Below are positions 4,610 through 6,557 of a stretch of 6,557 nt of DNA, piece by piece (position 1 is the first letter of the stretch; each line of letters starts with the position of its first letter). The notes below the pieces were generated by a model that was not told the origin of the DNA, searched no databases, and saw only the letters and a program-made list of their open reading frames with translations. The stretch spans positions 1 to 6,557 of the forward strand of contig SKYZ01000382.1 in NCBI GenBank assembly GCA_007127625.1. The letters run 5' to 3'. Position numbers and translations under genes: made by a program. The stretch comes from Aquisalimonas sp. Lineage in GTDB: Bacteria > Pseudomonadota > Gammaproteobacteria > Nitrococcales > Aquisalimonadaceae.

Positions 4610-6007
4610 GTGACCGCCGGAGACGCGGACAATCGGCAGCGGCTGCCCGCCGTGGATCGGGTTCTGGGCTGGGCCACGGTGGCCGCCCTTGTGGAGGCCC
4701 ACGGCAGGCAGCCGGTCCTGGACGCCGTCCGCGACGAACTGGCCCACTGGCGGGCGTCGGGAAGCCCGGCGGATGACACCAGCATCGTCGCCGGTGTGGA
4801 GCATCGCGTCGTGGCGACGGTGGCACCCTCCCAGGTGCCCGTTTTCAACCTCACCGGAACCGTGCTGCACACCAACCTGGGCCGGGCGCCCTTGCCGCCG
4901 GAGGCCATCGAGGCCGTGGTCCGGGTGACCACCGGCGCGTCGAACGTCGAGTACGACCTGGAGACCGGCAAGCGCGGGGACCGCGACGCGCACGTGGAAT
5001 CCTGGCTGCAGCGGCTGACCGGGGCGGAAGCGGCCACCGTGGTGAATAACAATGCCGCCGCGGTCATGCTCATGCTGAACACCCTCGCGCAGCGCCGCCA
5101 GGTGGTGGTCTCCCGGGGGGAGCTGATCGAGATCGGTGGCGCATTCCGCCTACCGGACATCATGGCCCGCGCCGGGTGCAAGCTGCACGAGGTCGGCACC
5201 ACCAACCGCACCCACCTGCAGGATTACGCCGAGGCCATGGTCTCGCGTCCCGCCATGGCGCTGAAGGTCCATACCAGCAACTACCGCATCGAGGGCTTTA
5301 CTGCGGCACCGGAAGAGCGTGAGCTGGCGCAGCTCACGCGCGATCACGCCATCCCGTTCGCCGTCGACCTCGGCGCGGGAACCCTGGTGGATCTCACCCG
5401 GTACGGCCTGCCCCGCGAGCCCACGCCGATGGACGCACTGGCGGCCGGGGCGGATCTGGTGACCTTCAGCGGCGACAAGCTGCTGGGCGGCCCGCAGGCG
5501 GGCGTGATCGCCGGGCGGGCCGATCTCGTCGCCCGCATTCGCAGAAATCCCATGAAACGGGCCATGCGCTGTGACCGCATGACGCTGGCGGCCCTGGAGG
5601 CGGTGCTGCGCCTGTACGCAGACCCCGACAGCCTGTGTGATCGCGTACCGACAATACGTCTGCTCACGCGCCCCGAAGGATTCATCAGGGAGATGGCCGG
5701 TCGGCTCCGGCCGGTTCTTGCAACGTGGCTGGCGGAGGAGCCGGTCCGGGTTGATCACGTCGCCGTGGCAAGCCAGATCGGCAGCGGCTCCCTCCCGGTG
5801 GACCGACTCCCCAGCCACGCCCTGCGGATTCGGCCGGCTGCCCGTCGCGGCAGCGGGCGCCTGCTCGGCCACATCGCCGCACGCTTGCGGCGGCTACACA
5901 TGCCGGTGATCGGGCGTATTGCGGACGGTGCCCTGCTGCTGGACCTGCGCTGCCTGGAAGACGAGCAGGCGTTTCGGGCGCAGATCCAGGGAAACGAACT
6001 GCCATGA
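4610..6007 (+). CDS. selA: L-seryl-tRNA(Sec) selenium transferase (selenocysteine synthase)
   Basis: SelA is a cytoplasmic PLP enzyme that converts seryl-tRNA(Sec) to selenocysteyl-tRNA(Sec) using selenophosphate. The 465 residues equal the family length (E. coli about 463). Diagnostic blocks are NLTGTVLHTNLGRAPL, EYDLETGKRGDRDAH, GAEAATVVNNNAAAVMLMLN, VSRGELIEIGGAFRLPDIM, HEVGTTNRTH, KVHTSNYRIEGFT, SGDKLLGGPQAG with PLP lysine 290, MTLAALEAVLRLY, SQIGSGSLPVDRLPS and LLDLRCLEDEQ. All catalytic blocks are intact. The start is GTG with a GAGAGG Shine-Dalgarno (4599-4604) five bases upstream; no in-frame ATG fits the N-terminal helical domain better. It follows the UGSC gene by 27 bases with no terminator and overlaps selB by ATGA, so it is part of one operon. 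Confidence 0.98.
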   Translation: MTAGDADNRQRLPAVDRVLGWATVAALVEAHGRQPVLDAVRDELAHWRASGSPADDTSIVAGVEHRVVATVAPSQVPVFNLTGTVLHTNLGRAPLPPEAIEAVVRVTTGASNVEYDLETGKRGDRDAHVESWLQRLTGAEAATVVNNNAAAVMLMLNTLAQRRQVVVSRGELIEIGGAFRLPDIMARAGCKLHEVGTTNRTHLQDYAEAMVSRPAMALKVHTSNYRIEGFTAAPEERELAQLTRDHAIPFAVDLGAGTLVDLTRYGLPREPTPMDALAAGADLVTFSGDKLLGGPQAGVIAGRADLVARIRRNPMKRAMRCDRMTLAALEAVLRLYADPDSLCDRVPTIRLLTRPEGFIREMAGRLRPVLATWLAEEPVRVDHVAVASQIGSGSLPVDRLPSHALRIRPAARRGSGRLLGHIAARLRRLHMPVIGRIADGALLLDLRCLEDEQAFRAQIQGNELP

Positions 6008-6557
6008 TCATCGCCACCGCCGGGCACGTCGATCATGGCAAGACCGAGCTGGTCCGGGCGCTCACCGGCGTCCACACGGATCGGCTTGCCGAGGAGCAGC
6101 GCCGCGGGCTCACCATCGAGCCGGGTTTTGCCTACATTGATCACCCAGGAGGCCAACGCCTGGGATTCGTGGACGTACCCGGCCACGAGCGGTTCCTGCG
6201 CAACATGCTTGCGGGCGTGGCCATGGTGGATTTCGTGCTGCTGGTGGTGGCCGCGGACGACGGGCCGATGCCCCAGACCCGCGAGCATCTGTGGATCGTC
6301 GATCTCCTCGGCATGCGACATGGCGCGGTGGTGGTGACCAAGTGTGACCGGGTCACGCCACAGCGGGTAACCGAGGTGTCGACGGACGTACGCGCCCTGC
6401 TGGCATCCACCACGCTTGCAGATGCCCCGTTGTTCACCACATCCACGGTAACCGGTGAGGGCCTGAACGAACTGGACGCACACCTGGCGGCGCAGGCCGG
6501 CAATCAGCCGGGCAATCATGATCCCGCGGGACGGTTCCGCCTCGCCGTGGACCGGGA
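6004..6557 (+). CDS. selB: Selenocysteine-specific elongation factor, N-terminal part (cut by right edge)
   Basis: SelB is the GTP-dependent elongation factor that carries Sec-tRNA(Sec) to the ribosome and binds the SECIS hairpin through C-terminal winged-helix domains. The 184 residues seen cover the GTPase domain and the start of domain II (FRLAVDR). G1 is GHVDHGKT (7-14). G2 is GLTIEPGF with Thr37. G3 is DVPGH (57-61). G4 is TKCD (112-115) where E. coli has TKAD. G5 lies in TSTVTGEGL (146-154). The ATG overlaps the selA stop (ATGA). AGGGA (5988-5992) is about 11 bases upstream, rather far, so coupling to selA translation is likely. The full protein is about 600-650 residues in the family, so most is outside the window, including the SECIS-binding part. 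Confidence 0.97.
   Translation, partial: MIIATAGHVDHGKTELVRALTGVHTDRLAEEQRRGLTIEPGFAYIDHPGGQRLGFVDVPGHERFLRNMLAGVAMVDFVLLVVAADDGPMPQTREHLWIVDLLGMRHGAVVVTKCDRVTPQRVTEVSTDVRALLASTTLADAPLFTTSTVTGEGLNELDAHLAAQAGNQPGNHDPAGRFRLAVDR

Noticed and set aside
4311..4613. A 100-residue plus-strand frame over the second half of the UGSC gene
   Set aside because: It is in another frame, whereas the UGSC frame itself continues coherently after the TGA with family-specific residues.

Overview
The window is a GC-rich stretch from a proteobacterium. A gammaproteobacterium is likely, judging from SelA and SelB sequences close to the E. coli types and from the sarcosine oxidase/PurU pairing, but this cannot be settled from the sequence alone. 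It is fully packed with genes on the right and has an open regulatory zone in the middle.

Left part (1-1530, minus strand): a catabolic operon reading leftward. purU (10-formyl-THF deformylase) is followed 7 bases later by the N-terminal half of sarcosine oxidase subunit beta, which runs off the left edge. Together they belong to glycine-betaine/sarcosine one-carbon metabolism: sarcosine demethylation loads one-carbon units onto folate and PurU unloads them as formate. A good -24/-12 (sigma-54) promoter candidate lies just upstream of purU. Further upstream, in a 391-base gene-free region, are two overlapping perfect palindromes, a 14-bp stem-forming inverted repeat and repeated CGGCGCACCC motifs.

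Middle (1922-2615, plus strand): a small CsbD-family stress protein, then a 24-residue single-membrane-helix protein too short for most gene callers, then about 200 bases with two hairpins and a perfect TTGACA box.

Right part (2616-6557, plus strand): the most interesting segment, a selenoprotein operon. The first gene encodes a 478-residue protein with a thioredoxin-like N-terminus (CPTC) and a large cysteine-rich C-terminal domain of unknown function. It overlaps by ATGA with a second gene that appears to stop at a TGA after 93 codons. The frame continues past that TGA with G-S-C and an intact 83-residue tail, giving the signature motif of UGSC-family selenoproteins. A hairpin immediately after the TGA places loop bases G and U exactly at positions 23 and 24 counted from the U of UGA, as in the E. 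coli fdhF SECIS. The next genes are selA (selenocysteine synthase) and, with another ATGA overlap, selB (selenocysteine-specific elongation factor, cut by the right edge). The UGA-containing gene is thus encoded directly upstream of the machinery that decodes it. selC (tRNA-Sec) and selD are not in the window.

Standard annotation would probably split or truncate the selenoprotein; its correct span is 4049-4582, 177 residues with selenocysteine at residue 94. The biological role of the thioredoxin-like/UGSC pair is unknown; a redox couple is an inference.
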